This document shows, one piece after another, positions 44,384 to 55,100 of a DNA stretch of 64,000 nt (position 1 is its first letter; each line of letters opens with the position of its first letter). Both the position numbers and the translations under genes were made by a program. Source of the DNA: an uncultured Eubacteriales bacterium (GTDB lineage Bacteria > Bacillota > Clostridia > Oscillospirales > Acutalibacteraceae); the NCBI GenBank assembly GCA_934477125.1, contig CAKSOL010000008.1, positions 70,585 to 134,584 on the forward strand, written 5' to 3'. The notes beneath the pieces were generated by a model. It did no database searches. It saw only the letters and a list, made by a program, of their open reading frames with translations, and was not told the DNA's origin.

Positions 44384-46960
44384 ATGAAAAAATTGTTGGC
44401 TATACTATCATCGGTCTGCATACTTGCCACCACGCTTTATTGCGTGATACCGGTTCTTGCTGCACAGCAGTCAGCGCCGGTTAAATTTGTCCAGAGCTTT
44501 GAAGATGAATCGCTTGCTTTAAGCGCGGGCAATTTCACCTTTTCAGACGAGCAGGTGCGTACCGGCTCAAAATCGTTAAAGCTTGTAAAGGACGGCAGCT
44601 CCGCAACCGATAACTCTTTTGCGGCTGTCTTTATGAATGAGGCCGATAAGCTTATGGCTGATACCGCATACAGCGTGTATTTTTACATTAAGCCCGTAAC
44701 GGTGGCAGGCGCAATCGAATTCAGCTTTTTCCGCAACGGTGAATTGAATTCGTATAAAGGAAATTCCTCAGGCGACCGTATTGCAAAAATGAATCTCACT
44801 ATGTCGCAGATAAATGCGGCTCCCGCCGATGAAAACGGCTGGCATAAGATTGTGATTTCCTCGGAATTTTATATCGATGAAGCCAAGCCGTATATGAACC
44901 TTTGGAATTGCCAGTGGGACGGCGCCGCAGCCTTCTATATAGACGATATTACCTTTGAGCCCATTGTCGCTCCCGAAATAGAGGAAAACCTGCTTGAAGC
45001 CGATAAGGAAAACTGGACTTTAGGCAAGGAATGGAGCAAAACCGGCTTCGACGGCAATACCCTGAATGTTACCGGCGGCAGCGGTGTGGCAACCTTTATC
45101 GGAAAAAAGGTCGCCGAAGAAACTGTCCGCGTAAAGCTGTCTTCGGCTGTAACCGCCGATTGGGCGGCAATCGCTTTCCGCAATCAGGCAGACCTTGATA
45201 TAATCAAGGCTGACGGGCAGAAGGCTTATTTCTATGATATCGGTAATTCCTATGCCGTTCAATGGACAAAGGACGGCAAGCTTTCCGTAAAGCTTGTTTA
45301 TAAGGAGGGCGATTCCTCCAAATGGAAGAACCTTGCAGCACCTGTAGATTTTAATATGTCCGACGGCAAGGACCATACTCTGGAAATAAAAACAACCGAC
45401 GACACTCAGAATAATACAACCGCTGTTGAGGTTTATGTTGACGGCATTCTCCGTCTTTCTGCAACCGATACCGAGGGTGCGGTAAAGCCCGCGGGCTATG
45501 TACAGATTGTCGCAAGCAGCAAAGATGATTCTGTTACGGTTAAGGGCTTTGAAATAGTTGGCGAAAAGGTTTCTGATTATATAGATACAACACCGCAGTT
45601 TGAGCCTAAAACCGGAGTTTCCGAAAATCTTTTAAAGGCTGCTTCCCAAAACTGGATTTTCGGTACAGAATGGAGCAAAACTGCTGTTAAGGACGGCGTT
45701 CTTACCGTTACCGGCGGAACGGGTATTGCAACCTTTGTCGGCAAAAAGGTAAATACACAGTCAATAATAGCAAAAATGAGCGTAAAGCTTGACAAAGAAT
45801 GGGCGGCAATTTCTTTCCGCAATCAGGCAGGCATTACCGATATTGAAAAAAGCGGACAAAACGCCTACTTTATGACTGCCGGAAACTCATATGCTCTTGT
45901 TTTTACCAAGACCGGGGTTTCGGTAAAGGCGGCTTACGCAAAGGATAAATGGGAAAATATAGGCAAAGCTTATGATATAGACCTTTCAGACGGCAGCGAG
46001 CATCTTTACCAGATAGTAACCGAGGATTATGCCGAGCTTAACGCCACCAATATCAAGGTTTATATCGACGGTATTCTGTGTATTGACTGCACCGATACGA
46101 AATATGCCGTAAAGAATGCCGGATATGTTTCCTTTGTTTGCAGTAATAAAGCGGACAGCATTACCGTAACCGGTTTTGAAATCGACGGCGAGCGTCTTGC
46201 AAATTATCAGCAGGGCGCACCCGCTGTTACGGGAAGCAATCTTGTAAAAAATACAAACGGCTGGTTCTTTAATAAAGGCTGGGGCTATGAAGGCTATACC
46301 GGTACAACCGGATTTTCAGACGGAAAGGTTATCGCTTCGGGCGATTACGGTACTGCGCTTTATAAGGCGCAGAAAATCGGGCAGAATTACGCCGAGCTTA
46401 AATTCACTGCTTCGCTTTCCGATAAGGGAATAGTATTTATAGGTCTGCGCAATTCTGTTACCGCAGAAGCGCTTGAAAAGAACGGCAAGTCCGCAAGCAC
46501 TATGAGCGCCGAAGCGGGAGCTTATGTTGTACGCATTACAAAGGGCGGTATCGCGCTTGGTATAAAGGGTACCGACGGCAACTTCAAAACGCTCGGAACT
46601 ATGTATAATTTTGTTCCCGGCTTTGATATCAATGCTCAGGAAAATACCCTTGTTACCCGCGTTACCGACGATACGGCGTCTAAGACCTCAAGAATAGAAA
46701 TCTGGCTTAACGGCGAACGCGTTATGGTTTATATCGACAGCGAATATGCGATTAAGACCGACGGATATTATTCAATTACCGTGTCCGACGGCAAGAACAA
46801 CAGTGATAAAATCACCGTTACATCGCTTAAAATAGGTCAGGCGGCTTTAAGCCCGCTTACAGGCGATACGTTTAATATGAGCTTGGCTCTTGTATTGATT
46901 TTATCCTGCGCGGCAATTATGCTGATTTCATGGCACGCATACCGCAGATACAGCCTGTAA
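44384..46960 (+). CDS. Sortase-type surface protein with three concanavalin-like repeats
   Basis: 858 residues from ATG 44384 (AAAGGAT before it); a longer frame starting at 44282 is rejected because the typical signal peptide begins here (MKKLLAILSSVCILATT). After one CBM4/9-like module (about 30-200) come three copies of a 190-residue module, each starting with NLL/NLV...W...G..W (about 205, 415 and 625), with conserved TVTGGxGxATFxGKKV and AAIxFRNQA in the first two; the third is more divergent. The C-terminus SPLTGDTFNMSLALVLI plus basic tail RRYSL is a sortase-like signal of the (N/S)PxTGD type. No catalytic motif is seen: it is a likely carbohydrate-capture protein fixed to the wall. 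Confidence 0.8.
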   Translation: MKKLLAILSSVCILATTLYCVIPVLAAQQSAPVKFVQSFEDESLALSAGNFTFSDEQVRTGSKSLKLVKDGSSATDNSFAAVFMNEADKLMADTAYSVYFYIKPVTVAGAIEFSFFRNGELNSYKGNSSGDRIAKMNLTMSQINAAPADENGWHKIVISSEFYIDEAKPYMNLWNCQWDGAAAFYIDDITFEPIVAPEIEENLLEADKENWTLGKEWSKTGFDGNTLNVTGGSGVATFIGKKVAEETVRVKLSSAVTADWAAIAFRNQADLDIIKADGQKAYFYDIGNSYAVQWTKDGKLSVKLVYKEGDSSKWKNLAAPVDFNMSDGKDHTLEIKTTDDTQNNTTAVEVYVDGILRLSATDTEGAVKPAGYVQIVASSKDDSVTVKGFEIVGEKVSDYIDTTPQFEPKTGVSENLLKAASQNWIFGTEWSKTAVKDGVLTVTGGTGIATFVGKKVNTQSIIAKMSVKLDKEWAAISFRNQAGITDIEKSGQNAYFMTAGNSYALVFTKTGVSVKAAYAKDKWENIGKAYDIDLSDGSEHLYQIVTEDYAELNATNIKVYIDGILCIDCTDTKYAVKNAGYVSFVCSNKADSITVTGFEIDGERLANYQQGAPAVTGSNLVKNTNGWFFNKGWGYEGYTGTTGFSDGKVIASGDYGTALYKAQKIGQNYAELKFTASLSDKGIVFIGLRNSVTAEALEKNGKSASTMSAEAGAYVVRITKGGIALGIKGTDGNFKTLGTMYNFVPGFDINAQENTLVTRVTDDTASKTSRIEIWLNGERVMVYIDSEYAIKTDGYYSITVSDGKNNSDKITVTSLKIGQAALSPLTGDTFNMSLALVLILSCAAIMLISWHAYRRYSL

Positions 46961-46973
46961 GAAAGGAAAACCT

Positions 46974-48455
46974 ATGAAAAAAAGAATACTTGCCGTATTG
47001 CTTGCGGCGGCTGTAATGTGTATGTGCTTTGGCGGCTGTAACAAAAAAGCGGCTGATATTCAGTCCGAGGACGGTTATCTGCGTATCGAGTTTGACGACG
47101 CCAACGAACAGCTTTTTGAGGCAATCGGCGCCGAGCTTGATCCTCATATTTTCAGGGAGATAAATACCGAAAAGGGCTTTGACGAATCGGACTGGCAGCT
47201 TATCTGCACCAGAATAAAGGCGATGAAGCTGCAGAAAATCCGTATGATGATTATGCCGGAATGGTATGAGCCGAAAAATGAAAATGACGATCCGTTTGAT
47301 ACCGATATGGACGCATTCAGCTGGAACAATCAGGATATGTATTCGGTTTACCGTGTGCTTGATATGGCGGATGAGCTGGGTATAAAGGTGAACCTTACTG
47401 TTTGGGGCGCCAAGGCAAGCTCCGGTTCATGGCTCGCTTACGAAACCGGGGCTCACTGGATATCTCCTCCCAATAACCTTGACGAATGGAACGAAAATAT
47501 ATGCGCGCTGCTTACCCATCTTGTGGACGATATGCAGTACGGCTGTATAACCGAGCTTACGCCCTATAACGAACCTGCCGACGCATATTATGTGTTCAGC
47601 CAGTCGGAAATTAACTTTACCGATGACTATAAGGTAATGGTAATGTCTCTTGACGAGCGTATGAAAAAGGAGGGCGTGCGCGATTATGTAGAGCTTTGTA
47701 CGTCTGACGACGGCACCCGCCCGGAATGGCTTCAGAAATGCGTTGCCGACAAAGAATTTGAAGCTGTGTCCGACCGCTTTAATTCCCATTGCTATAAATT
47801 CTCTGTCCATTCCGATCTTACTCAGATAGTTGACTATGCTCAGACTCTTATGAATATTGTAAAGCCTACCGGGAAGCAGTTTACCCTTAATGAATTCGGC
47901 GCCAAAGGCGGCGGGGGAGACTATGTAGACGACGGTGTTATGGATACCTATGAAAGAGGCTTGCTTTACGGCAAGATGATGACCGTATTTCTGGGCGAGG
48001 GCTGTTCGGGAATGCTGCATTGGTGCCTGTTTGACCAGATATACGGCAGCGACGGCGTTATGTACCGCGGTCTTTGGAGGTTTCTTGATAAGGATTGGGC
48101 AATCCGTCCGGTTTATTATGCCGTTTCAATGGTAACCCAGCATACCGAAACCGATTCCAAAACCTATAAGGGCACCGTGTCCGATACCAAGGTTGCGGCT
48201 GCGGCGGTTCAGGGCGATAACGGACTTACCTATCTGCTTGTCAACGAGGACGCTGTTGAAAAGAAGGCGGCGCTGGTGAACGGACGCACTAAAAACGGCG
48301 AATATGCGGTTTACGAATATTCCGAGAAGAATATTCCCGCCGACGGCGTAACACCGGCTGTTCCTCAAAGCGGCACCGCGGAAACCAAGGATAACGTAAC
48401 CTATGTTACAATTCCTGCAAACAGCTTTTTAGTAGTAACTAACCTTGCGGAGTAG
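46974..48455 (+). CDS. Uncharacterised clan-A-like glycosidase, lipoprotein form
   Basis: 493 residues; AAGGAAA before the ATG. The lipobox is CFGGC near residue 22, so the enzyme is tethered to the outer face of the membrane. The catalytic domain starts with IGAELDPHIFREINTEKG and KIRMMIMPEWYEP; acid/base Glu200 is in LTPYNEPADAY and nucleophile Glu307 in LNEFGAKGGG. HWCLFDQIYG corresponds to the Trp-containing strand 8. A C-terminal beta-sandwich ends in TIPANSFLVVTNL. It is closer to the secreted domain at 52159 than to the cytoplasmic form (shared ENDDPFDTDM insert). It follows the sortase-type protein by 13 bases. Confidence 0.8.
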   Translation: MKKRILAVLLAAAVMCMCFGGCNKKAADIQSEDGYLRIEFDDANEQLFEAIGAELDPHIFREINTEKGFDESDWQLICTRIKAMKLQKIRMMIMPEWYEPKNENDDPFDTDMDAFSWNNQDMYSVYRVLDMADELGIKVNLTVWGAKASSGSWLAYETGAHWISPPNNLDEWNENICALLTHLVDDMQYGCITELTPYNEPADAYYVFSQSEINFTDDYKVMVMSLDERMKKEGVRDYVELCTSDDGTRPEWLQKCVADKEFEAVSDRFNSHCYKFSVHSDLTQIVDYAQTLMNIVKPTGKQFTLNEFGAKGGGGDYVDDGVMDTYERGLLYGKMMTVFLGEGCSGMLHWCLFDQIYGSDGVMYRGLWRFLDKDWAIRPVYYAVSMVTQHTETDSKTYKGTVSDTKVAAAAVQGDNGLTYLLVNEDAVEKKAALVNGRTKNGEYAVYEYSEKNIPADGVTPAVPQSGTAETKDNVTYVTIPANSFLVVTNLAE

Positions 48456-48461
48456 GATGCT

Positions 48462-50849
48462 ATGCTTTTAAACGGAAGAATAACCGAAAACTTTTGTGAT
48501 AACTGGAAATTTTCCCGCGGCGATTTTGAAACTGCCGAAAGCGTTTCCTTTGACGACAGCCTTTGGGAAAATGTAACGCTCCCTCATGACTGGAGCATAT
48601 ACGGTCCTTTCAGTCAGGATAATCCCACTACTGCGCGCGGCGGATTTCTTCCGGCTGGCATAGGGTGGTACAGAAAGGCGTTTGCATTGCCGGAGCATTA
48701 CCGTGACAAACATATCGTTATAGAGTTCGGCGGAGTTTTCCGCCGGACTGCGGTATGGGTGAACGGCGTTAAGGCAGGCTTTTGGGCAAACGGATATGTA
48801 ACAAAGCGTTTTGATATTTCCGGTATGCTTAAAGAGGACAGACAAAATGTCATTGCGGTGCGAGTGGATAATTCCGACCAGCCGGCTTCGAGATACTATA
48901 CCGGTTCGGGCATTTACCGCGATGTAAGGCTGTGTGTAACCGAAAAGCTGCACCTGTGCGATTACGAGCCGTTCGTAACCGCTAAGCTTTTACAGAACAA
49001 CAGCGCACAAATAGATATAAAAGCCAGAGTCGCAAATGATTCTGAAAGCGACAAAAGCTTTGAACTGGGACTTTTGCTTGCCGATAGGGATGGTGCTGCC
49101 GCAGCAGAGCCTAAAAGGGTTAAATGCTTTGTCAAAGCAGGGGATACCGCCCTGTGCGAAGTCTCGTTTATAATTTCGGATGTGAACCCTTGGGACATCG
49201 AAAACCCATATCTTTATACGCTTAAGGTCTCTTTGCTTTCGGAGGAAACGGTCTGTGATAATACGGAAGTACGCGTAGGTATACGCAGTATTTCCTTCGA
49301 CAATAAGCAGGGATTTTCTCTTAACGGAAAAAAGGTTTTCTTAAAGGGCGTATGTATACATCACGATAACGGATGCTTGGGTGCGGTAGCCAATGCAAGC
49401 GCGGAGCGCCGCAAGCTTCTTGCTATGAAGCAGATGGGCTGTAACGCGATAAGACTTTCCCATAATCCGGTGTCCGAAAGCTTTCTTGATTTGTGCGATG
49501 AATTGGGCTTTGTGGTAATGGATGAATTTTTTGATGAATGGCAGTTCCCGAAATATATGCTGGCGCTCATCAAAAAGAATTCGCGCGACCGTATAATGGT
49601 TCATAATTACTATAAGGACTTTGACAGCTGGTACGAAACCGACCTTACCGAAACCATTCGCCGGGACAGAAATCATCCGTGCATTATTATGTACAGTATA
49701 GGCAATGAAATTCCCGAACAGCGCCATTGCATTTTAGACGGCGAGCGTACCGCGGCGGCTCTGAAAGCGGTTGTAAAGCGCGAGGATATGACCCGTCCGG
49801 TTACCTGCGCCTGCTGCTTTGACCAGCCCGGCAGTGAAGATACCGGCTTTTGCGATGTGCTTGACGTCGCCGGATATAACTATGCCGAGGTGCTGTATGA
49901 CAGTCACGCCCGGCGTTTCCCAGACAGAATTATCGTAGGCAGCGAAACCACAAGCATAATTCCGTTCTGGAAACGCGGCTGCTATGACCTGAGCATTCTC
50001 GGAGCTGTTAATAAAAGGATTGACCTTAAGGTAGGAGAATCGCTTGATTCAATAGACAAACGTATTATGAGCGCCGAATATTCTATGCGCGTGCATCTTA
50101 ATCATAGCGGCGTCGCAGGTATGTTTATATGGACCGGCATTGATTATCTCGGCGAACCGTCGCCCTATTGCTGGCCGTCAAGAAGCTCATATTTCGGCGC
50201 GGCTGATACCTGCTGTTTTCCTAAAGACGGTTATTATTTCTATCAGTCCTTTTGGAGCGATGAACCGGTTTTGCACCTGCTCCCTCATTGGAATTTTGAG
50301 GGTATGCAGGGTAAAAATATAGACGTTCTCGCCTATACCAACTGTTATAGCGCGGAGCTTTTCTTAAACGGTGTGTCTCAGGGCAGGGTGAGCTATTCTC
50401 CCGAAAACGGCGAACACCTGCATTGGACGGTTCCTTACAGTCCCGGAACGCTTGCTGCAGTAGGCTATGACAAAAACGGCGTAAAAATCGCAGCCGATAC
50501 GGTGGTTACTGCTTCCGAGCCTTATAAAGTAAAGCTTTCGGTAAATTCCAAAGCTTTAAACTGCGCCGAAAGGGAGCTGTGCTTTGTAACCGCTTTGGTG
50601 TGCGACAGTTCCGGCAATACCGTACCAACCGCTTCAAATTTTATCAGCTTTTCGGTGAACGGCAATGCTGCGGTAGTTGGTGTTGACAACGGCGACCCCG
50701 AATACACAGGCTCGCTTAAGGCTGACAGTATACCTGCTCTTTCGGGAAAATGTCTTGCGGTAGTATCGGCAAAAGCAGAGGGTACTGTTACGGTAGCAGC
50801 TTCGTCCGACGGACTTTTGTCCGATAGTATAACGGTTGAATTTCAATAG
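48462..50849 (+). CDS. GH2 beta-galactosidase-like enzyme
   Basis: 795 residues, no signal peptide, six bases after the lipoprotein gene. GH2 layout: jelly-roll (FCDNWKFSRGD, LPHDWSIYGPF), Ig-like domain (YTGSGIYRDVRL at the junction), TIM barrel (FLKGVCIHHDNGCLGA), and C-terminal Ig-like domains (DUF4982-type: VLAYTNCYSAELFLNG). Acid/base Glu416 is in YSIGNEIPEQ and nucleophile Glu495 in VGSETTS. The family includes beta-galactosidases, beta-glucuronidases and others; GSETTS fits the galactosidase-like group seen in Clostridia. A cytoplasmic exo-enzyme of the same pathway is inferred. Confidence 0.87.
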   Translation: MLLNGRITENFCDNWKFSRGDFETAESVSFDDSLWENVTLPHDWSIYGPFSQDNPTTARGGFLPAGIGWYRKAFALPEHYRDKHIVIEFGGVFRRTAVWVNGVKAGFWANGYVTKRFDISGMLKEDRQNVIAVRVDNSDQPASRYYTGSGIYRDVRLCVTEKLHLCDYEPFVTAKLLQNNSAQIDIKARVANDSESDKSFELGLLLADRDGAAAAEPKRVKCFVKAGDTALCEVSFIISDVNPWDIENPYLYTLKVSLLSEETVCDNTEVRVGIRSISFDNKQGFSLNGKKVFLKGVCIHHDNGCLGAVANASAERRKLLAMKQMGCNAIRLSHNPVSESFLDLCDELGFVVMDEFFDEWQFPKYMLALIKKNSRDRIMVHNYYKDFDSWYETDLTETIRRDRNHPCIIMYSIGNEIPEQRHCILDGERTAAALKAVVKREDMTRPVTCACCFDQPGSEDTGFCDVLDVAGYNYAEVLYDSHARRFPDRIIVGSETTSIIPFWKRGCYDLSILGAVNKRIDLKVGESLDSIDKRIMSAEYSMRVHLNHSGVAGMFIWTGIDYLGEPSPYCWPSRSSYFGAADTCCFPKDGYYFYQSFWSDEPVLHLLPHWNFEGMQGKNIDVLAYTNCYSAELFLNGVSQGRVSYSPENGEHLHWTVPYSPGTLAAVGYDKNGVKIAADTVVTASEPYKVKLSVNSKALNCAERELCFVTALVCDSSGNTVPTASNFISFSVNGNAAVVGVDNGDPEYTGSLKADSIPALSGKCLAVVSAKAEGTVTVAASSDGLLSDSITVEFQ

Positions 50850-50877
50850 TACATATTGATTCTCAGGAGAATAAGAT

Positions 50878-51750
50878 ATGCAGAATAATCCCGTATTTTA
50901 TAAACTAATAGAAAACAAGCGTCTCGGAGATATGGGTATAAGTGTAGAAGTTCATCGAAGCACCAATCCCGAAATGGAAATGAACAACTCGATGCACTGG
51001 CACAACTATAACGAATTTGAGTTGGTGCTTTCCGGTAAGGGCGACCATACCGTAAACGGTTATGAAAGCAAGCTTAGCAGAGGAGTGGCTTATTATCTGT
51101 CGTATAACGATTTTCACGAATTGAAGTATGACGAAAAGGATGACGGTGAGGCGTTGGTCATTATAAACGCTAACTTCGATGATACTCTCATTGATTCCTT
51201 AATTTACACTCAGCTCAAAAATTTAGGCGGCAATCCGGTTTGCTATTTTACCTTGGACGAATGTGCCGAGCTTGAAAAAGAGCTTATGTTTATTAAAAGC
51301 GAGATTGATAACCCCAAGGAATTTTCCAAAGAGATGATACGCTTTTCCTTTAACCGTGTGCTGATTATGTATCTCCGTAAATACCGTACCGAAGAAAAGC
51401 AGAATATAAAGGTTATACATTCTCCGAAAATTCAAAAGGCGGTTTATTTTATTCACAACAATTTCAGCCGCAATATTTCTCTTATGGATGTCGCAGAGTA
51501 TGTGGGCTGTTCGCCGAATTATATAAGCGGCCTTCTGAAAACGGAAATGGGCTCAAGCTTTGGCAAATATCTTAAGGAAATACGCCTCAGATATGCGCAC
51601 AGCCTGCTTAATGACGGCAATACCACCGTCAGCGGCGTGGCAAAGCTTTCCGGCTTCGATTCGGTTTCCTATTTTATTGAAAACTATAAAAAATACTACG
51701 GTGAAACTCCCGGAAATTCAAGAGCAAATAACGACGAAAAAGAAAGCTGA
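50878..51750 (+). CDS. AraC-family regulator with cupin sensor
   Basis: 290 residues; CAGGAGA before the ATG. The N-terminal cupin (MHWHNYNEFELVLSGKGDHTV) is the likely sugar sensor; the C-terminal two-HTH domain (SLMDVAEYVGCSPNYISGLL, GVAKLSGFDSVSYFIENYKK) is typical of AraC/XylS activators. It lies inside the polysaccharide block on the same strand as its neighbours, 28 bases after the GH2 gene, and probably activates these genes when the substrate is present. Confidence 0.9.
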   Translation: MQNNPVFYKLIENKRLGDMGISVEVHRSTNPEMEMNNSMHWHNYNEFELVLSGKGDHTVNGYESKLSRGVAYYLSYNDFHELKYDEKDDGEALVIINANFDDTLIDSLIYTQLKNLGGNPVCYFTLDECAELEKELMFIKSEIDNPKEFSKEMIRFSFNRVLIMYLRKYRTEEKQNIKVIHSPKIQKAVYFIHNNFSRNISLMDVAEYVGCSPNYISGLLKTEMGSSFGKYLKEIRLRYAHSLLNDGNTTVSGVAKLSGFDSVSYFIENYKKYYGETPGNSRANNDEKES

Positions 51751-51804
51751 TTAAATCCCGGTGCATATCAAGGGATTGTTTATATCGGAAGGAGTAAATT
51801 GATT

Positions 51805-52134
51805 ATGTGTAGAAAAAATCTTAAAAAAGCTGTTGCGGTTATGGTGCTGGCAGGCGTTATGACATTTTCTGCCGTGCTTTCGGCAAGCGCCGCCACCGTT
51901 TACGGTGACGCCAATGCCGATACACAGGTGGATATCCGGGATTTGGTAAGGGTTAAAAAGCACCTTGCCGATAAAACTATATCTATCAACGTTGAGGCGG
52001 TAGATGATGATGAAAGCGGAGAAGTAGAGATATCTGACCTTACAAAGCTTAAAAAGGTTCTGCTTGGTGCGGAAAAATATGAGCTTTCGGTAGTTGAGGG
52101 CAATATTGAATGGCCGGCTTCCTGGGACGAATAA
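51805..52134 (+). CDS. Stand-alone secreted dockerin protein
   Basis: 109 residues from ATG 51805; TTG 51799 is an alternative closer to the GGAAGGAG site. The signal peptide is about 1-29 (VMTFSAVLSASA). Two type-I dockerin repeats follow: DANADTQVDIRDLVRVKK and DDDESGEVEISDLTKLKK, each with the calcium-binding spacing D-x-(N/D)-x-(D/S)...D/E-x-x-D. After a short tail (GNIEWPASWDE) the protein ends; there is no enzyme or binding domain. Dockerins plug enzymes into cohesin scaffolds, so a bare dockerin is odd: it could be an adaptor, a cap for cohesins, or a remnant. It lies 24 bases before the giant glycosidase gene. Confidence 0.83.
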   Translation: MCRKNLKKAVAVMVLAGVMTFSAVLSASAATVYGDANADTQVDIRDLVRVKKHLADKTISINVEAVDDDESGEVEISDLTKLKKVLLGAEKYELSVVEGNIEWPASWDE

Positions 52135-52158
52135 TTAAAGAAACGGCAGTTTAAGCTT

Positions 52159-55100
52159 ATGATTAAAAAACTGTTATCTTTTTTAACAGCGTCTGTAATG
52201 GCATTTACAGCGCTGTTTGTCCCTGCCGTTTTTGCGCCGCTTGCGCTTCATGAGGATGAAAATTTCAATCTTTTTGAAAGCGAAGGCAACTTCTGGAAGG
52301 GCGAAAATTGGGCGAAACCGTCGGGTATAACAAACGGTGTTCTGAGCCTTACCGACGGCTATGCTACCTATATCGGAACGGCGCTTGATAAACAAACGGT
52401 AAGCTTTGTTATGCAGACTTCGGTACAGTCAGGCGTATTGCAGTTTTATTTCCGCAATTCTGTAAGCGCCGAAAGTGTTGCGCAGTCTGCCGCTGCTTTC
52501 AGCGAAAAAAACGGCGGTAACCCTTATGTGCTTACATATTCCGCCGAAACCGGACGTATTCTGTTTAAAAGCTATACCGGCAATACCGCCGATACGCTTT
52601 ACGGCAAGAACGGTATATCCGAGGTATATATACCCGGACTCAACGACGGCAATCCGCATACCTTTTGTATAGAAACGGCAGAGGACGCTTTGCTCAGCAC
52701 CGCTGCTCTGACGCTTTATATCGACGGTAAAAATGTACTTGAGGTATGCGATGACACGGTAAAGGGCATGGGATATATGTCCTTTGCTCATTATTCCGGA
52801 GGAACCTTTGAAATAAGCAGTCTTACGGTACAGGGCATTACTTCCGACCCGGCGGTTACGGCAAATCTCGTTTGCGGCTTTGAAGAAGAAAATTTGATAA
52901 ATGGAAACGTTTCTATAACCTCCGCGGAGGCTCACTCCGGAACAAGCTCGCTGTTTTATGACGACAGCGTCTCCGGCAATTCCTTTTTCACTATGGGCGG
53001 CGTTTTGCAAAAGGCGCTTATCGCAGGGCAGGCATACCGTGTTACTGCGTGGGTAAAACCGGCCGGCAGCGGAAAAAGCATTGAATTTTCTTTCAGAGAG
53101 AATACATCCGGCGGTAAAATTTCGGGCGGTACCGAAACCGATATAAAGACAAGCTTCAGCTATTACGGGCTTAACAACAGCTGGATATTTTTGCTGGACG
53201 AGGACAAAACCACCGGCTGGCAAAAGGTGCTTTTGTGTAACGAATATGTACCGTCGGACAATACCCGTTATCCGTATTTCCGCCTTTACAGCTACGGTTC
53301 GGGCGACGGCTGGTATATCGATGATGTCTGCTTTGAAAGCGTGCTTGACTGTACGCTGAATACAGCGGGGGATGCGTCCGGAACACTTTCCTATACAAAC
53401 CATTCCTATCTGCTCGCAGATACAAACGCCGCAAACCCGTTATCGTCGCTTTCGGTATGTAAGGGCGACAGAATTACTGTAACGGCAGCCGCATCAGAGG
53501 ACAGCGTATTTTCCGGATGGTATGATTGTGACTTCAATTTGCTTACGAAAGAGAGCAATTATACTTATATTGCTTCGGAGAATACGGTGTTTAACGCAGT
53601 ATTCTCAAATGCGCCGCAGGGTCAGCATATAGTTTACGATTTTGAAAACACCGGGACTGATATTATCGGCGCTGAAAATATGTCTGTTTCAGAGCAGGCG
53701 GCTTATTCGGGTAATTACGGTGTAAATATCCGCAAAGCTCCGGATAATACCCAGCGCGTATGGTCTGTAATTCCCGCCGCTTCCGATGACAGCCCGGCTC
53801 TTGATTCTTCCCGCAAATACCGTGTAAGCGTTTATGTAAAAAGCAACAGCGAACAAGCCTCCGGTCAGATTGACCTTACGCTTTATTTTGCGTCGGTCAG
53901 CAATACAACGGCATACGGCAATTATACCGCGCAAAGCCTCAGTCTTTCGCGGTGGGGTATTACACAGGGCCATATTAAGAGTATTCAGACCGGCGATACG
54001 TCCTCTGTAAGCGCAGAGGAATGGAATAAGGTAATAATTTGTGATGAATTTACCCCTCAGCAAAACGGTATATATCCCGTTCTTACTGTATATGCAAATG
54101 CCTCGACCGCTTTTGACTGGTATATTGACCGTCTTGAATTCTGCGAGCTTACCGATACGGTCTGTCAGTCTGATAATGCTGCGGCAGCAGATGTTTCCTA
54201 TGTGAAAAACACCAAGCTCTTTTCATACGGGAGCATTTCGGAGGATAACCTTTCTTTAGCCGTAGGCGACAGTATAACCCCTGTAATCACAGTTTCGGAA
54301 GGCTGTTATCTTAAAGCTCTTTATGTAAACGGCGAGCGCGTGCTTGATACTGCCGGCTGCACACTTACCGTAAGCGGTACCGTCTATATTTTTGCCGTAA
54401 CAGAAAAGGGCTGCAATCTTATAGACGGCGATTCCCGCGGCTGGCTCATTTCTCAGCAGTACGGCGGCAGCGCGGTGCTGGATGATACGCTGTCTCTTAA
54501 AGGCAGACACGCAACCGCCACCTATACGGGTTATAAAATACGCAATCATACCGTGACCGTGCGCTATATTGCGGATATAGAAAATGAATGGGCGGGAATA
54601 ATGCTCAGAACCGATGCCGATAAGCAGTTTCTTGAAGAAAATCCCGGCAAGTCGTTCAGCGCAGATACTAATCCGTATGTGATAAGCATTACGCAAAAAC
54701 GCACCACACTTCGTAAATTTGACGATTCGGGTGAAATTGCTACGCTTTATATGCCCGCTGTTCCGTCCGGTGCGATTCCCGGTTATGAACACGAGCTTAA
54801 AATCACCTGTCTTGACGGTGAAAACAATTCCGGCGCAGCTGTTACCGTGTGTATGGACGGCAGGGAGATTATCTCCTACACAGACCGCGATGCTTCCGGT
54901 GCTGCGGGATATATTTCGTTTATCTGTATGTCAGCCGATGATAATTTTACCGTTACATATTTCGGCGTTGACGGTGTGGATTCCGACAAATGGGGCGAAA
55001 TAGGGCGGCTTTGCAGCGATATTGACAGTCTCGGCAATATAGACGTGGGGAGCGGAGACATAGAAAGCGCAATGCGCCGGTTCGAGGCATTAAGTGCGCT

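Noticed and set aside
52905..52922. Copy of the GAAACGTTTCTATAA part of the 28931 palindrome
   Set aside because: It lies deep inside a coding region and only one side is symmetrical beyond the core; most likely chance.
52429..53403. 324-codon minus-strand open frame inside the giant glycosidase gene
   Set aside because: No recognisable domain; the plus-strand protein there contains clear LamG and jelly-roll modules.
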